Part shown: positions 7,872-15,940 of the stretch, piece by piece
How the letters are laid out: every line of letters begins with the position of its first letter
How positions within the stretch are numbered: the stretch's first letter is position 1
Translations under genes and position numbers: made by a program
The notes under the pieces: generated by a model
Told to the model about the DNA's origin: nothing
The model's input: the letters and a program-made list of their open reading frames with translations, nothing else
Database searches by the model: none
Assembly: GCA_015233155.1 (NCBI GenBank)
Contig: JADFYG010000052.1
Coordinates: 1-45,653, forward strand
Direction: 5' to 3'
From: Candidatus Rifleibacteriota bacterium
GTDB lineage: Bacteria > Muiribacteriota > Ozemobacteria > Ozemobacterales > Ozemobacteraceae
DNA: 45,653 nucleotides

Positions 7872-9700
7872 CAGTCCAGCTCAAACTCCTTTTTCCAGGA
7901 ATCGTCCCGGGATGTTTGGGGTTGGGCATTTTTTTGTAATACATAATTGCCGAGAACCAGCGTGTCGATTTCAGTGCGCATGAAACAGCGATAAGCATCT
8001 TCAGGTGTACATACGATCGGCTCACCACGAACATTGAAGGACGTATTTACTATTAGCCCATATCCTGAGATCTGTTCAAATTCTTTAATCAACCTATGAT
8101 AGCGAGGATTTGTTTCACGATGCACTGTTTGTATACGAGCGGAATAATCGACGTGAGTGATCGCCGGAACGTCGGATTTTGGAACATTCAGAAGGTCAAT
8201 CCCCCATAATTTTTGTTGATCCTCCCTGACCGGAATTCGCCGCTTTGGCTGAACATCAGCCACTAAAAGCATGTAGGGACTATCGACGTCGAGTTCGAAA
8301 TATTCATTTACGCGTTCTCGAAGAACCGATGGCGCGAATGGGCGAAACGACTCGCGAAATTTTATCTTCAGATTCATGACGGACTGCATTTTGGGGGAAC
8401 GGGCATCTCCGATAATACTTCTCGCACCAAGCGCCCGTGGGCCGTATTCCATACGTCCCTGAAACCATCCTATGACCTTTTCGTCGGCGATACAGCGGGC
8501 AATAGTTGGAAACAAAGTATCGTTCTGCATGAACTCAGCAGGAATACCCCTCTTCTTCAAAAACAAGGCGATTTCCTCATTCGAAAACTCGGGACCGAGA
8601 TAACAACCTTTCATGGAATCGCCACCTTTGGGTTTTCGAGGCTGCTTATGAAATTCGTGCCAGGAGCAAAGCGCCGCACCAACCGCGCCTCCGGCATCTC
8701 CTGCAGCTGGTTGGATCCATAGACGACGGAAAGGGGATTCACGAAGAATTTTTCCATTAACAACGCAATTGAGCGCTACTCCGCCAGCAAGACACAGATC
8801 GGACGCTCCGGTGTCCTTGTGCAATGCCTTGCACAGCCGTAGAATTATTTCTTCCGTGACTTCCTGGATGGAGCGTGCGAGATCCATGTCTTTCTGCGTG
8901 AGATGAGTCTCGGGTTGGCGAGGAGGACCTCCAAAAAGAGTGTGGAAGCGCTCATTGGTCATCGTAAGGCCGGTACAATAGTCGAAGTAATCCATGTTCA
9001 GGCGAAATGTTCCGTCCGGTTTGAGATCGACCAGATTATCGTAGATCGTCTTCATATATGTAGGTCGACCATAAGGGGCCAGACCCATTACTTTGTATTC
9101 TCCCGAATTGACCTTGAATCCGGCATAATATGTGATAGCCGAATAGAGCAACCCCAGGGAATGCGGAAATCGTATCTCCCAAAGCGGAGTAATGGTGGAA
9201 CCGCGACCTGACCAGGCAGAGGTAGTCGCCCACTCGCCAACTCCGTCAAGACAAAGAATGGCGGCTTCTTCAAAAGGAGATGGAAAGAAAGCAGATCCTG
9301 CATGAGACTGATGGTGCTCAGTAAAGCGGATCGGTGCGGAGAATTGTCCGAAATGTGCGGCCACCTCATCTTCGATAGTCTTCTTCAGGAAAAGTTTTTC
9401 CTTCAGCCAGCTGGGCATGGCAGTCGCAAAGGATGCGAATCCTCCTGGAGCAAAGGCGAGATAGGTTTCTAGCAATCGTTCAAATTTCAATAGAGGCTTT
9501 TCATAAAAAACTATTTCATCTATCTGGTCCATGCGTTTTCCAGCTTCATGAAGACAATAACGAATGGAATGTTCGGGAAAGCATGAATCCTGTTTTTTGC
9601 GAGTAAAACGTTCTTCCTGAGCCGCTGCGATAATCTCTCCGTCGGAAAGGATACATGCTGCTGAATCATGATAATAAGCAGAAAAGCCAAGAATATTCAT
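7871..9700 (-). CDS. NodU/CmcH-type O-carbamoyltransferase
   Basis: A 609-residue two-domain carbamoyltransferase that moves carbamoyl from carbamoyl phosphate, via carbamoyl-AMP, to a hydroxyl. The N-terminal ASKHA-type domain opens with MNILGFSAYYHDSAA, where His11 and Asp12 match the metal site, followed by the family signature EERFTRKKQDSCFP. The smaller C-terminal domain carries MEYGPRALGARSIIGDAR and KFRESFRPFAPSVL. Length and motifs are complete, so it should be active. Relatives carbamoylate Nod factors (NodU), cephalosporins and sugars. Here a polymer or precursor sugar is the likely target. AGAGGAT lies 8 bases before the ATG and overlaps the end of the SGNH gene, 14 bases upstream. 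Confidence 0.95.
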   Translation of the reverse strand: MNILGFSAYYHDSAACILSDGEIIAAAQEERFTRKKQDSCFPEHSIRYCLHEAGKRMDQIDEIVFYEKPLLKFERLLETYLAFAPGGFASFATAMPSWLKEKLFLKKTIEDEVAAHFGQFSAPIRFTEHHQSHAGSAFFPSPFEEAAILCLDGVGEWATTSAWSGRGSTITPLWEIRFPHSLGLLYSAITYYAGFKVNSGEYKVMGLAPYGRPTYMKTIYDNLVDLKPDGTFRLNMDYFDYCTGLTMTNERFHTLFGGPPRQPETHLTQKDMDLARSIQEVTEEIILRLCKALHKDTGASDLCLAGGVALNCVVNGKILRESPFRRLWIQPAAGDAGGAVGAALCSWHEFHKQPRKPKGGDSMKGCYLGPEFSNEEIALFLKKRGIPAEFMQNDTLFPTIARCIADEKVIGWFQGRMEYGPRALGARSIIGDARSPKMQSVMNLKIKFRESFRPFAPSVLRERVNEYFELDVDSPYMLLVADVQPKRRIPVREDQQKLWGIDLLNVPKSDVPAITHVDYSARIQTVHRETNPRYHRLIKEFEQISGYGLIVNTSFNVRGEPIVCTPEDAYRCFMRTEIDTLVLGNYVLQKNAQPQTSRDDSWKKEFELD

Positions 9701-9714
9701 GTATTTAATCCTCT

Positions 9715-10917
9715 TTATTGATGCCCAGGGTCTGCGGTTCGGAGAACTGGCGCAAAGGCGGTATAAACAGCGCTGGCGATGATGTTTGAATAGATCTGGA
9801 TACCTTCCAGGTTATAATGGATGTCATACCTGAAAAAATACTGCTCCGGATTTTCTCCAAAAGCAGTGAAAAGATCCATGGATGCGTCGAAAAAACATAT
9901 CTTTTCTTCGCGAGCCACTTTCCCAACTATGTCAGCGATGATCGTGTTAAAAATTTTTGCATTCTGTTTGTATTTCGGAAAATGGCGTAAGTGCGGATGG
10001 GTGACAAAAAGGATATTCTGCTCACCGACGAACTCTTTGCAAAGGCCTGCAAGCTCATGCAGGTTTTTCTCGAAAAAGGCAATGTGATCGGGGAACACGA
10101 CGACAGGTGCCGTGGCGCTCAGAAAGCTAGTGTAATCAATGATATTCCCGCTTGCTCCATCTGTGTATCCTTCATTGTATTGGTGATACACGGCTTTGAG
10201 AAAGATCGCTTTCCGGACCAGTCGAGTTATATACAGTATGTTTTCATTAAGACTCAGATATGTTAAATAGGATTTTCGCGCCGGGCCGGAGGGGGTTACC
10301 GAGTAAATATGGCCGTTCATGTCCCGATTGGCGAGATTTCTATACCGAATGTTATCGTCATATAAATCCGTGGGATCGATATCGACAAGGATGCATTTGG
10401 GTCGAATTTTGGGTAGGAGTTTACGGGCCTGGGCAATGAAAATGATCGGTGAATATGAGGAAAAGCCACCATTCAAGGCGGAAAATGTGAGTCCCTGCTG
10501 AAGGAGTTTCCTCCTCACGATTTCTGAGATTGTGTGATCGTCGTCGAAACCTTGCATGAAAGAGTCTCCGAGAAATAGTAATCTGGGAGCTCCCGTGGCC
10601 AGGCTTGGAATCCCCGCGATCACTCTTAATCCATCTTCATCGAATACCTGGCTGTAAACGACTTCCGTTGCGTAACTGGCGGGAAGCATGCTCTTCGGCA
10701 AGCGATAGATAGAGGAACCAGTGGCCGGGCCATGATTCAGATAGTGGTCCAAGCCAAGCTGATATCCGTCAACGTTGGGAGCCAGATCGATGACGGGTCC
10801 AAACACTTGTTGCACTCGGAGCAATACTTCGCAACAAGAAAGAAAAACAAAGAAAGAAAAACTAGCCAGCAGCAACAGAAAAGCTGGCCTTTTTCCCAAT
10901 GTCGCATGTGTTTCCAT
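9715..10917 (-). CDS. SGNH/GDSL-family hydrolase-like protein with N-terminal membrane anchor
   Basis: About 400 residues with an N-terminal hydrophobic helix (residues 11-33), then a periplasmic-type domain. The SGNH block I is RLLFLGDSFMQG, with candidate nucleophile Ser119. The C-terminal block DIHYNLEG gives Asp365 and His367, so the Ser-Asp-His set is complete. Such proteins remove or transfer acyl groups on sugars. It is the first gene of the minus-strand operon and precedes the carbamoyltransferase. I chose the ATG at 10917 over a TTG three codons upstream; neither has a clear ribosome site. Esterase versus O-acyltransferase activity cannot be told from sequence alone. Confidence 0.85.
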   Translation of the reverse strand: METHATLGKRPAFLLLLASFSFFVFLSCCEVLLRVQQVFGPVIDLAPNVDGYQLGLDHYLNHGPATGSSIYRLPKSMLPASYATEVVYSQVFDEDGLRVIAGIPSLATGAPRLLFLGDSFMQGFDDDHTISEIVRRKLLQQGLTFSALNGGFSSYSPIIFIAQARKLLPKIRPKCILVDIDPTDLYDDNIRYRNLANRDMNGHIYSVTPSGPARKSYLTYLSLNENILYITRLVRKAIFLKAVYHQYNEGYTDGASGNIIDYTSFLSATAPVVVFPDHIAFFEKNLHELAGLCKEFVGEQNILFVTHPHLRHFPKYKQNAKIFNTIIADIVGKVAREEKICFFDASMDLFTAFGENPEQYFFRYDIHYNLEGIQIYSNIIASAVYTAFAPVLRTADPGHQ

Positions 10918-11168
10918 AGCTTTCAAAAGCCGCTCAGAAGAGCTTACAGAAAGACAATGCGGAACCTCTGTTCCGTGAAAATAAAATCAACAGTAAACAT
11001 GGATCGAAATATAGCATGCCAATTCGTATTTTACCATGGCATTCAAACACTACTCCCCGGACAAATGATTCGCTTCTTTGCTCCCGCCGGCTTTTATTAT
11101 ACAATGGTCTGGTGAAAACGTACGAAGCGTGAATAAAATATGTCTCATGTGAAAGGCAAATCCATTTC
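10918..11168. promoter_or_regulatory. Divergent promoter region between SGNH operon and WaaE-like GT2
   Basis: This 251-base gap separates divergent genes and must hold promoters for both. On the minus strand a perfect TATAAT lies at 11096-11101 but lacks a good -35, and an extended -10 (TGCTATATT) lies at 11008-11016. On the plus strand the same AT-rich patch reads TATTATACAAT. A 6-base inverted repeat, CGGAAC/GTTCCG with a 4-base loop, lies at 10960-10975 in what would be the SGNH leader. No site is strong enough to call as the true promoter. Confidence 0.35.
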
Positions 11169-12008
11169 ATGAGTTTTTCCGTCGTTTTTCTGACATTCAA
11201 CTCGGAAAAGAATATTCGGCCATCTATCGAGGCCGCCTTAAGGGTTTCAGACGATATACACGCTGTCGACTCGGGCAGCACGGACAAAACTATCGATATT
11301 CTTCTGGAAAACGGTGTAAAAGTCACGAAGCATCCCTTCGAACATTACGGGGCACAACGCAATTGGGCCATAGAGAACCTTCCCCTGAAATACACATGGG
11401 AACTCCACCTTGATGCCGACGAAGTCCTGACCGAGAATCTCATCTGCGAGCTGAACCATCTGAAGCAATCCCTTCCGACAGACATAGACGGCTATTTTAT
11501 TCCGAGACAGCCGAGTTTCCTCGGCCGTAAGATATTCCATGGAGCGATGTTTCCCATCTGGCACATGCGCCTTTTCAGACATGGAAAGGGACGTTGCGAA
11601 GACCGAAAATATGATCAGCATTTTTTCGTTAACGGCAAAACTTCGCAGCTTCGGGGAGTAATGCTGGACCACGTCTGTGACAATCTTTCCGAATGGGTGA
11701 TAAAGCATAATCGTTGGGCAGAGTCCGAGGTGGATGAGCTTCTTTCCACAAACACTTCGGGACGCATCGCCCCAAATCTACAGGGGAACCCAGTCGAACA
11801 AAAACGTTTTTGGCGCAAGATATATAATGGACTTCCATTGTTTGTGCGTCCATTTCTTCTGTTCTTTTACCGATACTTCCTTCGGCTTGGCTTTCTTGAC
11901 GGAGTCGAAGGTTTTATATTCTTTATACTGAAAGATTTCTGGTTCCGTTTTCTCGTTGATGCAAAAATGTTTGAAAGAATAAATAAGAATAATAAAATTA
12001 TGCATTGA
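11169..12008 (+). CDS. WaaE/KdtX-like family 2 glycosyltransferase
   Basis: A 279-residue GT2. It begins MSFSVVFLTFNSEKNI, has DSGSTDKTIDI at about residues 37-47, HYGAQRNWAI, and a clear metal motif in LHLDADEVL. The combination of AQRN(W/H)A and DADE(V/R) is that of the WaaE/KdtX subgroup, whose known members add glucose to the inner core of LPS. The C-terminal part has a hydrophobic stretch, FVRPFLLFFYRYFLRLGFLDG, likely membrane-associated, as is common in the subgroup. It heads a two-gene plus-strand island with the radical SAM gene 27 bases downstream. AAAGG lies about 13 bases before the ATG. The acceptor is unknown. Confidence 0.88.
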   Translation: MSFSVVFLTFNSEKNIRPSIEAALRVSDDIHAVDSGSTDKTIDILLENGVKVTKHPFEHYGAQRNWAIENLPLKYTWELHLDADEVLTENLICELNHLKQSLPTDIDGYFIPRQPSFLGRKIFHGAMFPIWHMRLFRHGKGRCEDRKYDQHFFVNGKTSQLRGVMLDHVCDNLSEWVIKHNRWAESEVDELLSTNTSGRIAPNLQGNPVEQKRFWRKIYNGLPLFVRPFLLFFYRYFLRLGFLDGVEGFIFFILKDFWFRFLVDAKMFERINKNNKIMH

Positions 12009-12035
12009 TTATGTTCCAGGAGGTGAAAGATTCCC

Positions 12036-13055
12036 ATGGAATTGACACAAAAATATTTTAATCAAAGAAAATACGCCTTCAATGATTTGCCCGACTGTAT
12101 ATATATTGAGGCCGTTATGGGTTGCAATCTTCGTTGCGAGATGTGTCCCGTGCCGAACTCTAAAATGGAGATGAGTGGAAGAAATGTTTCCGTGATGTCT
12201 ATGGATACATTCAAAAAAGTATTGGATGAGGTATCTGATAGACCGCGAAAACTTCATTTAAACCAAATGGGGGAACCGCTTCTCAATAATAACATTTGTG
12301 AGTTTGTTGCTCTGGCAAAGAAAAAAAATCACAGAGTCTCTTTTACGACAAATGGTACTCTTATGAAGCCAGATATTGCCAAGGAACTCCTTATCGCCGG
12401 CATCGATCAAGTCACATTTTCAATAGATGGATTTGAGGCGAAGACTTACGAGAGCATTCGAATAGGAGCGAAGTATGAAGAAGTGCGTTCAAACATTGAA
12501 GAATTCTGTCGTCTGAAAAAGAGTCTCAACAAGCCGACGATTGCACAAATTGATTGCATTATTTCTGAATTAACCAAAAATGAAATCTCCTTAATGCAGG
12601 AATACTGGAAAGGCAAGGTTGACTGGGTAGTCCCAATTCCCCTGGATGACTGGGCAGGAAAACATCCACTGCCAGGCAAGTTTGGTATACGAAACTGGAT
12701 ATCAAGAACATCAGATAATATAAGATATCCGTGTGATCTTCTTTGGACAACACTTGCTGTATCTGCAGAGGGAAAAGTAATGTATTGTTGTCATGATTAT
12801 AAGTTAGGATCGAATCTTCCCAGCATTCACAATAAATCGCTGAAACGCATCTGGGAAGAAGATGTATTGATAGAAAGAAAAAAACATGTTGAAGGACGTA
12901 TAGACAAAAACCCATGCCTGAACTGTGATGCATGGAAAACGAGACAACCATATATTAGCGAGCCGCCGATAACCATTCGTGACATTATCAATGCCATACC
13001 TGAAAAATACAGGAAGGCACTAAAAAGAATATGGAAACGAATGACAGTAAGGTAA
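12036..13055 (+). CDS. Radical SAM protein with SPASM-type auxiliary cluster domain
   Basis: A 339-residue radical SAM enzyme. The cluster motif CxxxCxxC is at Cys30, Cys34 and Cys37, and the SAM-binding region LNQMGEPLL is near residues 75-83. A C-terminal SPASM-like domain has Cys233, Cys251, Cys252, Cys294 and Cys297, which would hold extra iron-sulfur clusters. SPASM enzymes act on peptides, or on sugars, as in dehydrogenation or epimerisation of aminosugars. In this setting a sugar modification is plausible but not shown. It has a near-ideal ribosome site, AGGAGGTGA, about 9 bases before the ATG. The gene is visibly AT-richer than the minus-strand genes to its right. It ends 32 bases from the convergent methyltransferase gene. 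Confidence 0.9.
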   Translation: MELTQKYFNQRKYAFNDLPDCIYIEAVMGCNLRCEMCPVPNSKMEMSGRNVSVMSMDTFKKVLDEVSDRPRKLHLNQMGEPLLNNNICEFVALAKKKNHRVSFTTNGTLMKPDIAKELLIAGIDQVTFSIDGFEAKTYESIRIGAKYEEVRSNIEEFCRLKKSLNKPTIAQIDCIISELTKNEISLMQEYWKGKVDWVVPIPLDDWAGKHPLPGKFGIRNWISRTSDNIRYPCDLLWTTLAVSAEGKVMYCCHDYKLGSNLPSIHNKSLKRIWEEDVLIERKKHVEGRIDKNPCLNCDAWKTRQPYISEPPITIRDIINAIPEKYRKALKRIWKRMTVR

Positions 13056-13087
13056 ATTTTGAATAACCATATGAGACAGCTTAAAGT

Positions 13088-13927
13088 CTATGATTTTCGG
13101 CAACGGTAAGTCACGATAGCATTTAAATGGAACCAGGGGATTGGCAGAGGAAAGCGTAATCTTCTCACAATCCTGAAACGTCGGCGAAGTGCCCGGTCAA
13201 TCTGCCAGATGCAATTCACATGGTCGATCAGTATTGCCCGCTGATAATCAAACCCGAGATGACTGTGTGCGGGTTCCGAAAGGGAACGTCGCCCCATATC
13301 CCACAACCAACCGCCTTCCGCTGGAACGCTGACAATAAAATCGCCATCAGGCACCAGTACACGCTCAATTTCGTCGAGCGCGTGCTCAAGCAGCAGGATA
13401 TGTTCCATGTTGTAAACACTTAGCACACAATCGAAACTGGAGCTGCAGAACGGAAGTGCCGTCGCGTCAGCTCGTATGGCCGGATATGTCGGATATTTAA
13501 CACGCAGGCTGGCAAGTGACAGATCGTCAATGTCGATCCCAACGGAGCTTTCCGGATGTTCATGATATGGATAATGGGCTCCATCTCCGCAGCCGAGATC
13601 CAGTACCCGACGATAATTTCCGCGCGACAAGCTGCGCACCGCACGATGGCCTGCATTGTGAACCCATATTGCTATGCGATTTTGTTCATAGAACCACTTT
13701 TTCGATCGGGCCTGATATTCCTGCCAACGCTGGAAGTTTACGTCATCGAAAATCTTGGGCATTGGGATTTTGCGGGTGGGACGCAGATCCGGAAACCCGG
13801 CAGAATGCTCTTTATATTCACGGCCGCAGGACCGGCATATAATATTTCCATCAGTATGACGATCAAACTCTCCGCGACAGTCGGGACAAAGGAGAATGGA
13901 CCACAACCACTCTGGAATCGTCTTCAT
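13088..13927 (-). CDS. SAM methyltransferase with N-terminal zinc-ribbon
   Basis: A 279-residue protein in two parts. Residues 1-50 form a Trm112-like zinc ribbon with pairs Cys14/Cys17 and Cys31/Cys34. A class I methyltransferase follows, with VLDLGCGDGAH at about 108-118, SVGIDIDD, and the later motifs SVYNMEHILLLEHALDEIERVLVPDG. Ribbon-plus-methyltransferase fusions are common among small-molecule and sugar methyltransferases. Its ATG overlaps the acyltransferase stop by four bases (ATGA), so it is coupled to it. It is the last gene of the operon that carries the two B12 radical SAM enzymes. The substrate is unknown; a methylated or acylated sugar made by its neighbours is a reasonable guess. 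Confidence 0.88.
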   Translation of the reverse strand: MKTIPEWLWSILLCPDCRGEFDRHTDGNIICRSCGREYKEHSAGFPDLRPTRKIPMPKIFDDVNFQRWQEYQARSKKWFYEQNRIAIWVHNAGHRAVRSLSRGNYRRVLDLGCGDGAHYPYHEHPESSVGIDIDDLSLASLRVKYPTYPAIRADATALPFCSSSFDCVLSVYNMEHILLLEHALDEIERVLVPDGDFIVSVPAEGGWLWDMGRRSLSEPAHSHLGFDYQRAILIDHVNCIWQIDRALRRRFRIVRRLRFPLPIPWFHLNAIVTYRCRKS

Positions 13928-14508
13928 TCCACAATCTTCTCCGTTTCCCGGGCATGCCCCGGCATCTTGCGCATGCCTGTCTTTTTAGCTGGGACTCCCA
14001 GATTAATCGAATATGGCTCTGTATCTTTGGTGACGACTGCACCTGCGCCAATAATGCTTCCATCGCCGATATGCACTCCCCCCAGAATGGAGGCATTTGC
14101 ACCGATCCAACAGTCATTTCCGATGATAATGGTTTGTTCTATCGGTGGCATCTCTAAGGCCGGCTTGTCTCCGTTGATATCGTGGGTTCCGGCCACGATT
14201 ACACAATTAGGCGAGATCATCGTATAGTCTCCGATCTCAAGACGCCCTTTGCCACTGAGAAATGAACCACTGTTGATAAGGACCTTGCGGCCGAGAAAAA
14301 TCCCTTTCATGCAAAAAAAACGAACATTCGTAGCAATGACTGGCATTGAAGAGATTCTGCCGAAAAACATCCGGTATGCAAGATAACGGGCTGAGTAACC
14401 GAGGATTCCCGGAAGATTCCGGACCAGGAAACCTACGTCCTCCTCCAGTTCCATCCGAACGAGTTCCCCAATTTTATACTGTGATGTCAGCCATCGAAGA
14501 GAAAACAT
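13924..14508 (-). CDS. Hexapeptide-repeat acyltransferase (LbetaH, maltose/galactoside O-acetyltransferase type)
   Basis: About 194 residues, ending in a left-handed beta-helix built from hexapeptide repeats such as IGDYTMISPNCVIV, IIIGNDCWIGANASIL and IGDGSIIGAGAVV. The loop AGTHDIN supplies the catalytic His typical of sugar O-acetyltransferases, and the end has the usual GVPAK. It should move an acetyl group from acetyl-CoA to a sugar hydroxyl or amino group. I set the start at the ATG at 14508, one base after the upstream stop (TGACATG). The ATG four codons earlier, at 14520, has its GAAGGAG directly touching it, too close to work. The downstream methyltransferase overlaps its stop by four bases. 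Confidence 0.9.
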   Translation of the reverse strand: MFSLRWLTSQYKIGELVRMELEEDVGFLVRNLPGILGYSARYLAYRMFFGRISSMPVIATNVRFFCMKGIFLGRKVLINSGSFLSGKGRLEIGDYTMISPNCVIVAGTHDINGDKPALEMPPIEQTIIIGNDCWIGANASILGGVHIGDGSIIGAGAVVTKDTEPYSINLGVPAKKTGMRKMPGHARETEKIVE

Positions 14509-14509
14509 G

Positions 14510-15940
14510 TCAGTGCCCATCTCCTTCGAAAAAACTTGCCGCCACCCGCTGCACTGTACTCAAAGCGACCTCGCGATTCTCGCGCCGGAAGAGATAACGC
14601 ATCAACCGGAAGTTGCGGCGCGGCGACAGAAACACTGAACGATGTGCCTGTATCTGTGCCGCCTCAAGCTCCGCAGCCGTTAATCCGAAGGGGATGAAAC
14701 TTGCTCGCGAAAAAGCCGCTCCATCATCTGTCTGACGAACTTCTCCGAAGCGGTCCGCGATGGTTTGCAGTCGCGAACCCGGAAGAGGGGTCATCAGCGA
14801 AAAGGTTACGAATGGCAGACGAACACGCCTTGCAAGTGCGATCGTCTGACGCATCGTTTCCCTCGTCTCTCCGGGATGTCCAAGGATAAAACTCGCCCGT
14901 CCCATGAGTCCCAGTTCGTAACACCAGTCAGAAACCTTGAGTACCTGTTCAATCGTGATCCCCTTTTGAATTGCATCGAGTATCTTCTGACTGCCTGATT
15001 CAACCCCGATCATGATAGACCAGCAGCCGGCTCGTTGCATAAGACTAAGCATCTCCCGGGAGGCAACGTTCACTTCAAAATTACACGACCACATCAGCCC
15101 GGGGAAGCGGCGAAGGATCAACTCACATATTTCGACAACTCGTTTTTCAGTGATGTTGAAGGTATCATCAAGGAAGTAGACCTCCGACGCTCCTTGTTCA
15201 CGAACCAGGTAGTCGAGCTCAGCTTCAATCCAGGCAAGACTGTGATACCGGATCTTGCCGCCGTGGACGGTTTTTCGATGCATGGGTGAAGAGCAAAATA
15301 TGCAGTTGTAAGGACATCCGCGGCTGGTCTGCATTACCGCGAAAGGCGTTCGGCAAAACGAGAAAATCTTCTGATGATATCCTTTCAAATCGCCGATTTC
15401 ACGGGCAGGTGATGGTACGTCATCGAGATTGATCACCTCCGATATTGCATTGCGAACCGCTTCAGTTCCATTTCGCCAGCATAATCCCGGGATATCGTTA
15501 AATTCAGTCCGGCCGCTTTCCAAAGCACGCAAAAGGCCGATAACGGCAAGTTCACCTTCACCTGCGCAGACAAAATCGAAAGTCGGTTCGTCATCCAAAA
15601 GCTTTTCGGCATTACCTATGGCATGAGGTCCGCCCAGGATCAATTTTGCATGGGGAACAGCGGGCCGCAAGGCCCGGGCAAGCGACAAAGCTTCGGGAGA
15701 TCCCAATGTCGTCGCATAAAGCCCGATGAGATCAGGCTGCCATGAGCACGCCGCTTTCACAACCTCGGCAACGGACATCGCATGACGATTGGCGTCGATA
15801 ATTCTCGCTTCGACGCCTCGTGCTCTCGCATAGGATGCAATGCAAGCCATCCCGTAGGGGGGAAGAATAGCCCCGAAACGCGCATAACGGCCATAGGAGC
15901 GTTCCAGCGGGATAAATGGATTTATGAATAAAACTTTCAT
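14510..15940 (-). CDS. B12-binding-domain radical SAM enzyme (class B type)
   Basis: A 476-residue protein with an N-terminal cobalamin-binding-like Rossmann domain (MKVLFINPFIP through ILGGPHA, about residues 1-140). A radical SAM core follows with CPYNCIFC: Cys209, Cys213 and Cys216. Then come EVYFLDDTFNIT and VESGSQKILDAIQKGIT, the usual marks of this BchE/P-methylase-like group. Members perform radical methylations, cyclisations or rearrangements at unreactive carbons, often in anaerobes. The classical DxHxxG cobalamin motif is absent, as in many members, so B12 binding is inferred from fold only. Its ATG overlaps the other B12 radical SAM gene's stop by four bases. The substrate is unknown. 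Confidence 0.92.
   Translation of the reverse strand: MKVLFINPFIPLERSYGRYARFGAILPPYGMACIASYARARGVEARIIDANRHAMSVAEVVKAACSWQPDLIGLYATTLGSPEALSLARALRPAVPHAKLILGGPHAIGNAEKLLDDEPTFDFVCAGEGELAVIGLLRALESGRTEFNDIPGLCWRNGTEAVRNAISEVINLDDVPSPAREIGDLKGYHQKIFSFCRTPFAVMQTSRGCPYNCIFCSSPMHRKTVHGGKIRYHSLAWIEAELDYLVREQGASEVYFLDDTFNITEKRVVEICELILRRFPGLMWSCNFEVNVASREMLSLMQRAGCWSIMIGVESGSQKILDAIQKGITIEQVLKVSDWCYELGLMGRASFILGHPGETRETMRQTIALARRVRLPFVTFSLMTPLPGSRLQTIADRFGEVRQTDDGAAFSRASFIPFGLTAAELEAAQIQAHRSVFLSPRRNFRLMRYLFRRENREVALSTVQRVAASFFEGDGH

Noticed and set aside
13556..14227. 223-codon frame opposite the acyltransferase and zinc-ribbon methyltransferase
   Set aside because: It spans two well-supported genes on the other strand and shows no coherent protein features.
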